From Sulfitobacter sp. (lineage in GTDB: Bacteria; Pseudomonadota; Alphaproteobacteria; Rhodobacterales; Rhodobacteraceae): a DNA stretch of 27,463 nt. The stretch is taken from positions 1-27,463 of the forward strand of contig JAGXHC010000185.1 of NCBI GenBank assembly GCA_024636405.1, in the 5' to 3' direction. Of this stretch, positions 21,411 through 27,463 are shown piece after piece; the first letter of the stretch is position 1, and each line of letters begins with the position of its first letter. The translations under genes were made by a program, and so were the position numbers. Under the pieces are notes generated by a model. That model saw nothing but the letters and a program-made list of their open reading frames with translations. It had not been told where the DNA came from and did not search any database.

Positions 21411-22361
21411 ATGGCCAAGAAATTCGCATCCCAAGGCGACATGACCGAAAAGAACATCTCCTTTACCGAGGTTGGTGAGGGGCTTTATGCCTTTACCGCT
21501 GAAGGCGACCCCAATTCCGGCGTGATCATCGGCGATGACAGCGTGATGATCATCGAGGCACAGGCGACGCCGCGACTGGCCAACAAGGTCATTGATTGCG
21601 TGCGGTCCGTGACCGACAAACCGATCAGCCATGTCGTCCTGACGCACTACCACGCCGTGCGCGTGCTGGGTGCGTCTGCCTTTCGGGCGGATCAGGTCAT
21701 CATGTCTGAAAAGGCGCGGGCGATGGTCGTAGAGCGCGGACAGGAAGACTGGGACAGCGAATTTCAGCGGTTCCCACGTCTGTTTGAGGGCCACGAAAGC
21801 ATCCCCGGCCTGACCTATCCCACCACCACCTTCAACGACCGGATGAGCGTCTATCTGGGTAATCGCCGGGTGGACATCATGCATCTGGGTCGCGCCCACA
21901 CAGCAGGCGATGCGGTAATCTATGTTCCCGACCAGAATGTAATGTTCACCGGTGATATCGTAGAATACCACTCCGCGTGCTACTGCGGCGATGGGCACTT
22001 CCACGACTGGCCCGGCACGCTTGAGCGCATCCGCCACTTTGATCTCGATGCCATCGCACCGGGTCGCGGTGACGCATTGGTCGGCACGGACATGGTTAAC
22101 GCGGCCATCGACAACACCGCCGATTTTGTGCGGTCCACCTATCGCCCGGCGGCAAAAGTCGCGCTGCGCGGTGGCACGCTAAAAGAAGCATGGGACGCCG
22201 TGCGGGCAGAATGTGACCCGAAATTTGGCGATTACGCGATCTATGAACACTGTCTGCCTTTCAACGTCGCGCGCGCCTACGACGAGGCGCGCGATATCGA
22301 CACCCCGCGCATCTGGACGGCAGAGCGCGACTTAGAAATGTGGGAGGCGTTGCAGGCTTGA
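21411..22361 (+). CDS. Metallo-beta-lactamase-fold protein with a degenerate second metal site
   Basis: The 316-residue product has the MBL fold order, but key residues differ. The HxHxDH motif reads H79-Y-H81-A-V83-R84, so the Asp and final His are lost. The third-motif His163 (GRAHTAGDAV) and the bridging Asp182 (FTGDIVEY) remain. The fifth-motif His is replaced by Arg219 (APGRGDAL). All ligands for the first metal are kept and all specific to the second are gone. It may be a one-metal hydrolase, a lactonase, or a binding protein. Its neighbours, fahA before it and a membrane protein with an FAD hydroxylase after it, suggest a role in aromatic acid breakdown. I recall this HYHAVRVLGA variant from other Proteobacteria. 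AAAGGA precedes the ATG. Confidence 0.82.
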   Translation: MAKKFASQGDMTEKNISFTEVGEGLYAFTAEGDPNSGVIIGDDSVMIIEAQATPRLANKVIDCVRSVTDKPISHVVLTHYHAVRVLGASAFRADQVIMSEKARAMVVERGQEDWDSEFQRFPRLFEGHESIPGLTYPTTTFNDRMSVYLGNRRVDIMHLGRAHTAGDAVIYVPDQNVMFTGDIVEYHSACYCGDGHFHDWPGTLERIRHFDLDAIAPGRGDALVGTDMVNAAIDNTADFVRSTYRPAAKVALRGGTLKEAWDAVRAECDPKFGDYAIYEHCLPFNVARAYDEARDIDTPRIWTAERDLEMWEALQA

Positions 22362-22633
22362 GTGTCCTTCAGATCCTCTTTGTACTGCTGACGGGGTCGG
22401 TCTTTGCCATCTGGGCATACCTGATGTTCCGCACCTTGGCGGACCAGCGCCGTCGCGCCACGCAGCGCACGGGACAGGTGTTTCCCGGTCTGCACGATGC
22501 GTTGATTGAATGGGGTCACTGGTTGCGCACCCCCGACCGTGCAGCAGACCGTCGCCAACTTCTGATCGCAACGGTGTTGCTTCTTTCGCTAAGCGGCCTT
22601 GCCGCCGTGATCGCCCCATTCGGAGGCCACTGA
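22358..22633 (+). CDS. Small two-helix membrane protein
   Basis: The 91-residue product has two hydrophobic helices (about 3-26 and 67-88) around a basic, polar middle segment that includes RRRATQRTGQVF. The start is TTG 22358, whose TTGA overlaps the stop of the preceding gene; GGAGG lies about ten bases upstream. An in-frame GTG at 22340 is the alternative. It lies between the MBL-fold gene and the hydroxylase gene with almost no spacing. No family is recognised; a membrane partner or anchor for a neighbouring enzyme is possible but is a guess. Confidence 0.65.
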   Translation: MSVLQILFVLLTGSVFAIWAYLMFRTLADQRRRATQRTGQVFPGLHDALIEWGHWLRTPDRAADRRQLLIATVLLLSLSGLAAVIAPFGGH

Positions 22634-22635
22634 CC

Positions 22636-24240
22636 ATGCCCTACGATCACGCCCCGTTTCCCTACACCCCGCCGCCGGGCCTGACCGCGCCCGAACCGCC
22701 CCATCCGGTCGCGATCGTAGGTGCCGGGCCAATCGGTCTTGCAATGGCTGTGGACCTTGCCTTGCGGGGCATCAAAAGCGTTGTACTGGATGACAATAAC
22801 GTCGTCTCTGTCGGCTCTCGCGCGATTTGCTGGGCCAAACGCACTCTGGAGATTTTCGACCGTCTCGGCGTAGGGGACCGGATGCTGGACAAGGGCGTGA
22901 CGTGGAAGGTGGGCCGCCAATTTCATCGCGCGGATGAGGTTTACAGCTTTGATCTGCTGCCAGAGCCGGGTCACAAATACCCCGCCTTCATCAATTTACA
23001 GCAATATTACGTCGAACATTACCTTGTGGAACGCGCGCAGCAGTTTGCCGACATGATCGACCTGCGATTTCTCAACAAGGTCACGGATCATACGGATCAA
23101 GGCGACCATGTGGTACTTACCGTCGAAACGCCCGACGGCCCCTACCAGCTTCAGGCGGCGTGGCTGCTGGCTTGTGATGGCGCGGCGTCAGCCACGCGCA
23201 AACGGATGAACCTGTCCTTTGAAGGGCAAACATTCGACGAACACTTCCTGATCGTGGATGTGGAAATGGAAACCTCTCCGTTCGGCGATCATGACACGCC
23301 GGAACGCTGGTTCTGGTTCACCCCGCCATTCCACAATGGCCAATCCGCTCTGCTGCACAAACAGCCCGACAACATTTACCGCATCGACTTGCAACTGGGC
23401 GCGGACACCGACCCTGCAACAGAGGCAACGGAGCAACGCGTTCTGCCCCGCCTCAAGGCAATGCTGGGCGACACCCCTTTTCGCATCGACTGGATGAGCG
23501 TTTACAAGTTCCGCTGCGCCAAACTGGACCGCTTTGTGCACAACCGGGTAATATTTGTTGGCGATAGCGCCCATGTGGTCAGCCCGTTTGGGGCGCGCGG
23601 CGGCAATGGCGGAATACAGGATGCGGATAACCTTGGATGGAAATTGGCCGCCGTACTGCATGGCGACGCGCCCTTGTCCCTGATCGCCACGTATGATGCC
23701 GAACGCAGTTTCGCATCCTCCGAAAACATTCTGAACTCCACGCGCGCCACAAACTTCATGACACCGAAATCTCCAATAGAAGCGCTGTTTCGTGACGAGG
23801 TTCTGTCGCTTGCCGCAAAACACCCCTTTGCCCGCAAACTGATCAACTCCGGAAGGTTGTCGCAGCCCTGCACCCTGGCAGGCCACGCGCTGCAAACCCC
23901 CGGCGACGCACCCCTGCCGCCGGGCAGCGCGATGGTGGACGCACCGCTTATGCAAGGCGACAGGCAAACGTGGCTCATTCAGCAGGCGCAGGGGCGGTTT
24001 ACCCTGCTCACCTGCGGAAAAACGCCCCTGCCAGCCATCGACGGGCTTGCGCGCATCGGCGTGAATCAAAGCGCCGGATATCCTTGCTTTGCCGATACCC
24101 AAGGCCATGCAAGCCGCCGTTACGGCACGGATCATATCTATCTGTTGCGGCCTGACGGACATGTCTGTGCGGTCTTTGATCGCCCCGACACCGTCGCCAT
24201 TCACGCCGCATGGACACGCGCAATGGGCGGGCCGACATGA
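22636..24240 (+). CDS. FAD-dependent aromatic hydroxylase (MhpA / PheA-like monooxygenase)
   Basis: The 534-residue product is a class A flavoprotein monooxygenase. It has the Rossmann motif VAIVGAGPIGLAMA (25-38), the Asp-Gly pair D181-G182 in LLACDGAASATRKRM, and the FAD ribityl site FVGDSAHVVSPFGARGGNGG (307-326). Its C-terminal thioredoxin-like part (about 420-534) is like those of phenol hydroxylase and MhpA. Such enzymes use NAD(P)H and oxygen to hydroxylate a phenol ortho or para. Beside hmgA/fahA, a 3-hydroxyphenylacetate 6-hydroxylase making homogentisate would fit, but the substrate cannot be read. GGAGG lies ten bases before ATG 22636. Its stop overlaps the DUF2783 ATG. Confidence 0.87.
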   Translation: MPYDHAPFPYTPPPGLTAPEPPHPVAIVGAGPIGLAMAVDLALRGIKSVVLDDNNVVSVGSRAICWAKRTLEIFDRLGVGDRMLDKGVTWKVGRQFHRADEVYSFDLLPEPGHKYPAFINLQQYYVEHYLVERAQQFADMIDLRFLNKVTDHTDQGDHVVLTVETPDGPYQLQAAWLLACDGAASATRKRMNLSFEGQTFDEHFLIVDVEMETSPFGDHDTPERWFWFTPPFHNGQSALLHKQPDNIYRIDLQLGADTDPATEATEQRVLPRLKAMLGDTPFRIDWMSVYKFRCAKLDRFVHNRVIFVGDSAHVVSPFGARGGNGGIQDADNLGWKLAAVLHGDAPLSLIATYDAERSFASSENILNSTRATNFMTPKSPIEALFRDEVLSLAAKHPFARKLINSGRLSQPCTLAGHALQTPGDAPLPPGSAMVDAPLMQGDRQTWLIQQAQGRFTLLTCGKTPLPAIDGLARIGVNQSAGYPCFADTQGHASRRYGTDHIYLLRPDGHVCAVFDRPDTVAIHAAWTRAMGGPT

Positions 24241-24431
24241 TTTTTGACGACAATCTTGGACCACACGGCGATGCATTCTTTGAGACGCTGACGGCCGCGC
24301 ACGAAGGACTGACCGAGGCGGACAGTCACAGGCTGAATGCACGACTGGTGCTGATCATGGGCAATCATATCGGTGATCTCGACGCCTTGCGTCGGCTGAT
24401 TGCCGAAGCGAAAGACGTTTCCGGACGCTGA
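24237..24431 (+). CDS. DUF2783 protein
   Basis: The 64-residue product begins MIFDDNLGPHGDAFFETLTAAHEGLTEADSHRL and ends in a helix RLVLIMGNHIGDLDALRRLIAEA, recognised as DUF2783, a small family encoded with FAD aromatic hydroxylases. The ATG overlaps the hydroxylase stop by four bases (ATGA), so the two are made in step and it may be a partner subunit. Function is not known. No catalytic residue set is obvious. Confidence 0.75.
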   Translation: MIFDDNLGPHGDAFFETLTAAHEGLTEADSHRLNARLVLIMGNHIGDLDALRRLIAEAKDVSGR

Positions 24432-24668
24432 CCCGAACAGCCACCGCGCGATGGGTTGAGCGTGCCCCCGGCAAGGACGACGCAATTTTCTAACACGTCA
24501 ACTTCGCGCGATGGGCTTGACCTCGTGCCCCCGAGTGGCTGAGTATCGCGCAGCACCCGCGAGGGAATGCTTAGAAAAAGCAGATCAACTGCATCACCTG
24601 CCCGGCACGTTACTGATCGGGAACCTTTGGCGGGCAATGCGTCGCCAATTGCAACAGAGAGGAAGACC
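24432..24668 (+). promoter_or_regulatory. Spacer with an imperfect direct repeat before the binding-protein gene
   Basis: CGCGCGATGGG-TTGA-CGTGCCCCCG occurs at 24445-24470 and, with a few extra bases, at 24505-24533. The copies begin 60 bases apart. The rest of the spacer has no clear promoter; TTGACC (24517-24522) lacks a good -10. It may be an operator pair for the binding-protein gene. Confidence 0.4.
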
Positions 24669-26336
24669 ATGGAATTTCTGACACGCACCGGGAAACCGTT
24701 GCCCCAAGCCATCCTGGATTCAGCCGAGGCCGCAAAGCGTGACCCGGTAAACCGCCGCGAGTTTCTGGCCATCGCCAGCGCCTTCGGTGCCACCGCCGCG
24801 ACTGCTTATTCGATGATCGGTATGGCGGCACCCGCCCATGCCGCCGCCCACAAGGAAGGCGGCACCGTGCGGATGGCGATGCTGGTAAAAGCCCTGAAAG
24901 ACCCGCGCACCTATGACTGGTCGGAAATGGGCAATCTCTCGCGTGGGTGGCTGGAATACCTCGCCATTTGGGAAAATGACGGCACGTTCACGCCCGCTCT
25001 GCTGGAAAGCTGGGAAATCAACGACAACGCCACCGAATACACACTGAACGTGCGCAAGGGCGTAAAGTGGAACAACGGCGACGATTTCACCGCCGCTGAC
25101 GTTGCGCGCAATATGGAAGGCTGGTGCGACAAGTCGTTGGAAGGCAATTCCATGGCCGGTCGTTTTGCCACGCTGATTGACGAAGAATCGGGCAAAGCAA
25201 TTCCCGGTGCTATCGAAGTGGTCGACGATCACACGATCAAGCTGAACCTGCCGCGTCCCGACATCACGCTGATCCCCGGTATGGCGGATTATCCTGCTGC
25301 GATCGTACCCGCTGGCTTTGACGCTGCGACCATGATCGACAATCCCATCGGCACTGGCGCCTACTTGCCTGAGACGTTTGATATCGGCGTGAAAGCGGTG
25401 CTGGTCAAAAACACGGACCACACCTGGTGGGGCACCGAAGTCTATGGCGGACCCTATATCGACCGTCTGGAATATATCGACTACGGCACCGACCCCTCTG
25501 CATGGGTTGCCGCCGCAGAAGCGGATGAAATCGACGCCACATATTCCATCGAAGGCGAATTCATCGACATCTTTGAAACGCTGGACGGTTGGAACGAGAA
25601 TACAATCGCGACCGCTGCAACCATTGTGATCCGCCCAAACCAATTGGCCGAAGTCGATGGCAAGCGTCCCTATGAAGACAAGCGTGTGCGTCAGGCGCTC
25701 GCGATGGCGGTCGACAACGGAGTGCTGCTGGAACTTGGCTATGCAGGGCGCGGTCTGGTTGCGGAAAACCACCATGTTGGACCAATGCACCCCGAGTATG
25801 CGGAAATTCCTGCGCGCAAGGTTGATCCGGCTGCTGCAAAGGCCTTGTTGGACGAAGCCGGCATGGCCGATTTCGAACACGAGCTTTTCTCCATCGACGA
25901 CGCATGGCGCAAGGACACCACCGACGCGGTGGCGGCCCAACTGCGCGACGCCGGCATCAAGGTAAAGCGGACAATCCTGCCGGGTGCCACTTTCTGGAAT
26001 GACTGGACGAAATACCCGTTTTCCTCGACCAACTGGAACCCGCGTCCGCTTGGTGTCCAGATTTGGGCGCTTGCCTATCGCTCCGGCGAAGCCTGGAACG
26101 AATTTGGCTGGGCAAACCCGGAATTCGATGCTCTGCTTGAAGAAGCTTTGTCGATTGCAGACGTTGAGAAACGTCGCGAGTTGATGAAAAAAGGCGAAGC
26201 GATGATCCAGGACGAAGGTGTGACGATCCAGCCATATTGGCGTTCGCTCTTTAACCACACCAAGGATGGGCTTGTCGGTGCCGGGCATCACATCGGCTTT
26301 GAGTATCACCCCGCACGCATGGCCTGGACCATGTAA
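24669..26336 (+). CDS. Peptide/opine-type ABC transporter substrate-binding protein (SBP_bac_5), Tat-exported
   Basis: The 555-residue product is a family-5 solute-binding protein, periplasmic, for peptides, opines or related compounds. It has a Tat signal: NRREFLA at 28-34, a hydrophobic stretch to about 52 and an AHA-type cleavage near 58. The 28-residue segment before the twin arginines is unusually long. The mature part carries [40 protein letters not shown] and the C-terminal lobe typical of the family. The ATG at 24669 follows AGAGGAAGACC. No permease or ATPase gene is adjacent: a terminator follows at 26359, then a convergent gene. It lies at the end of the homogentisate locus. Confidence 0.88.
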   Translation: MEFLTRTGKPLPQAILDSAEAAKRDPVNRREFLAIASAFGATAATAYSMIGMAAPAHAAAHKEGGTVRMAMLVKALKDPRTYDWSEMGNLSRGWLEYLAIWENDGTFTPALLESWEINDNATEYTLNVRKGVKWNNGDDFTAADVARNMEGWCDKSLEGNSMAGRFATLIDEESGKAIPGAIEVVDDHTIKLNLPRPDITLIPGMADYPAAIVPAGFDAATMIDNPIGTGAYLPETFDIGVKAVLVKNTDHTWWGTEVYGGPYIDRLEYIDYGTDPSAWVAAAEADEIDATYSIEGEFIDIFETLDGWNENTIATAATIVIRPNQLAEVDGKRPYEDKRVRQALAMAVDNGVLLELGYAGRGLVAENHHVGPMHPEYAEIPARKVDPAAAKALLDEAGMADFEHELFSIDDAWRKDTTDAVAAQLRDAGIKVKRTILPGATFWNDWTKYPFSSTNWNPRPLGVQIWALAYRSGEAWNEFGWANPEFDALLEEALSIADVEKRRELMKKGEAMIQDEGVTIQPYWRSLFNHTKDGLVGAGHHIGFEYHPARMAWTM

Positions 26337-26358
26337 ACCGTCAGGGTAACGCAAGTTA

Positions 26359-26387
26359 GAAAGGCCGCGCATGTCGCGGCCTTTTTT
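26359..26387 (+). terminator. Intrinsic terminator after the binding-protein gene
   Basis: AAGGCCGCG (26361-26369) pairs with CGCGGCCTT (26375-26383) around CATGT, followed by TTTTTT. The reverse direction has the A run as well, so it may also act on the convergent gene. Confidence 0.9.
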
Positions 26388-26424
26388 CCGTCTGACGCAG
26401 GGACTAAAAATTTCTGCGCCGCGA

Positions 26425-27463
26425 TCAGATGGCGATGATTGAGCCGTTTGCCGCTGACAACTGACACAGCGCTTTTCCGGGTTTCCACGGCGCTCCGTAC
26501 CGCGCTGAAAGATCTTCCAGCTGCCCAAGAACTGCCAGGGGACCGATCGTATCCGCGTTCGACAAAAGGTCTGCGCGCCCATACCCGATCTTGTGCCGCA
26601 ACAGAGCTTCGATATCGCCCGTCTCGACACCCTGCGATGACAATGACGCACTTAGGTTGATCAGACCGGTTTGCACGGCATTGACGATCTGCGCCGCGGG
26701 AATATCACACCTGTCGATTGCTGCAAAACGGGCCTCTTCCACGATCATATCCTCCATCAGGGGGTCAATGACCGCACCGCCGCCGCCGGGGTAACGATAC
26801 CACCCCACACCGACCGCCCGCCCTAACCGCCCTTCGCGCACCATGCGATCTGCGACCAGCAGGGGTTTCGCCTCGCTGCTGCGCCGTCTCGCATATGCAA
26901 CGTCCAGACCAATCCGGTCCTGCGCCTCCAGCGGACCAACCGGGAAACCTGCCGCACAAAGCGCCTCGTCCAACTCCCACGGGTTGGTCCCATGCAGCAA
27001 AAGCCGGTCCGCCATTGCATAGACTGCGTCTTGCAAAAGCACACCGGGAAACGGCCCGGAATTTGGCGAACGGATGACGGTCGCCCGAAGTGCGTCGAAA
27101 AATGCCAGTGCGCGCTGGTACGCCTTGGTTGAAGCGGGGCAAATTTCAACAAGCGGAAAGGCGGAGATATCCAGAGCGACCGTGCGCGCCGGATCGACAT
27201 TGGCCAGAACATCACGGCATCCCAACAGGCCGACCAACGCCGCATCACCTGCGGCATGCGCCATACCAGGGGTGGCAATCACGACATCGGCGTCGGCTGC
27301 GGCGGCATTGATGGCCTCTACCCGCAAATCCGCACCGGGCAAAATCCGCGCCAGCATTACGCTCACCCGGTCACGGGTGGCTTCGTCCGCTTCGATGATG
27401 GTCACGCGCGCGCCAGCGGCAACAAGCGCCCCGACAAGGTGCGCCGCCGCGACCCCTGTTCCG
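26425..27463 (-). CDS. 3' part of a 3-hydroxyacyl-CoA dehydrogenase-like protein
   Basis: The frame runs off the right edge, so the N-terminus is not seen. The visible part begins with a dinucleotide fold GTGVAAAHLVGALVAAG and VTIIEAD. It has two C-terminal dehydrogenase repeats, one with WELDEALCAAGFPVGPLEAQDRIGLDV and one with GVETGDIEALLRHKIGYGRADLL, as in the FadB/FadJ dehydrogenase half. The region where the catalytic HFFNP motif should lie reads ALDISAFPLVEICPAS, and the central segment is shorter than usual. Activity is therefore doubtful. GTG 27405 could be an internal start, but the Rossmann glycines lie upstream of it, so the gene starts outside. An enoyl-CoA hydratase domain may lie upstream. 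It converges on the binding-protein gene. Confidence 0.8.
   Translation of the reverse strand, partial: GTGVAAAHLVGALVAAGARVTIIEADEATRDRVSVMLARILPGADLRVEAINAAAADADVVIATPGMAHAAGDAALVGLLGCRDVLANVDPARTVALDISAFPLVEICPASTKAYQRALAFFDALRATVIRSPNSGPFPGVLLQDAVYAMADRLLLHGTNPWELDEALCAAGFPVGPLEAQDRIGLDVAYARRRSSEAKPLLVADRMVREGRLGRAVGVGWYRYPGGGGAVIDPLMEDMIVEEARFAAIDRCDIPAAQIVNAVQTGLINLSASLSSQGVETGDIEALLRHKIGYGRADLLSNADTIGPLAVLGQLEDLSARYGAPWKPGKALCQLSAANGSIIAI

Noticed and set aside
23188..24342. Minus-strand frame opposite the FAD hydroxylase
   Set aside because: Antisense of a well-supported enzyme, with no ribosome binding site or motif.
24517..24545. TTGACC as the -35 of a promoter for the binding-protein gene
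   Set aside because: The hexamer at 17-base spacing (TGAGTA) is a poor -10, so no promoter was called.
24720..26651. Very long minus-strand open frame opposite the binding-protein gene
   Set aside because: It is a full antisense shadow of a clear ABC receptor gene, runs over the terminator, and has no recognisable domain.

Overview
The window looks like chromosome of an alphaproteobacterium of the order Rhodobacterales, most likely the Roseobacter group. The grounds are moderately high GC, the split F-type ATP synthase F0 operon I-a-c-b'-b standing apart from F1 genes, the run ffh / GNAT / alphaproteobacterial chorismate mutase / rpsP / bluB / rimM / trmD / rplS / rpmE, a MipZ division-site ATPase, and GC-rich extragenic hairpins of a kind I recall from Rhodobacteraceae. 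The assignment rests on gene content and recognised protein sequence, not on a search. I saw no rRNA, tRNA, CRISPR array, insertion sequence or prophage gene.

Region 1 (1-3.1 kb): the tail of an unidentified gene meets the ATP synthase F0 operon, transcribed leftwards (atpI, atpB, atpE, atpF2, atpF), at a bidirectional terminator. The c-subunit gene atpE has a potential RNA hairpin on each side. Region 2 (3.1-8.9 kb): single genes and small operons: an ArsR-type regulator behind a palindromic operator, a 25-residue membrane peptide, a LysR regulator translationally coupled to an EamA transporter, a divergent azoreductase, an SLC13 permease with regulatory RCK_C domains, and a conserved-looking membrane protein.

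Region 3 (8.9-15.7 kb): a housekeeping cluster for protein targeting, ribosome assembly and tRNA methylation (ffh, rpsP, rimM, trmD, rplS, rpmE) with inserts: an acetyltransferase, chorismate mutase, the vitamin B12 lower-ligand synthase bluB, a 49-residue membrane peptide and a sulfotransferase-like protein. Many of these cistrons overlap by 1-4 bases. The spacer before chorismate mutase carries three copies of a 7-mer at exact 11-base spacing and an inverted fourth copy. Region 4 (15.7-18.1 kb): mipZ behind a repeat-flanked promoter, then a rhodanese and an EamA exporter on the other strand.

Region 5 (18.1-26.4 kb): a homogentisate catabolic locus. A MarR regulator with the EamA gene faces hmgA across a short operator region. 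Then come fahA, a metallo-beta-lactamase-fold protein that has lost all second-metal ligands, a two-helix membrane protein, an FAD aromatic hydroxylase and a DUF2783 protein; the last four are tightly coupled. A Tat-exported peptide-type binding protein follows and is closed off by a strong terminator. hmgA and fahA carry out ring cleavage and the final hydrolysis; the hydroxylase probably makes a dihydroxylated aromatic feeding the route (inference). No maleylacetoacetate isomerase or 4-hydroxyphenylpyruvate dioxygenase is in the window. Region 6 (26.4 kb to the end): the 3' part of a divergent 3-hydroxyacyl-CoA dehydrogenase-like gene, on the minus strand, that lacks the usual catalytic histidine motif.
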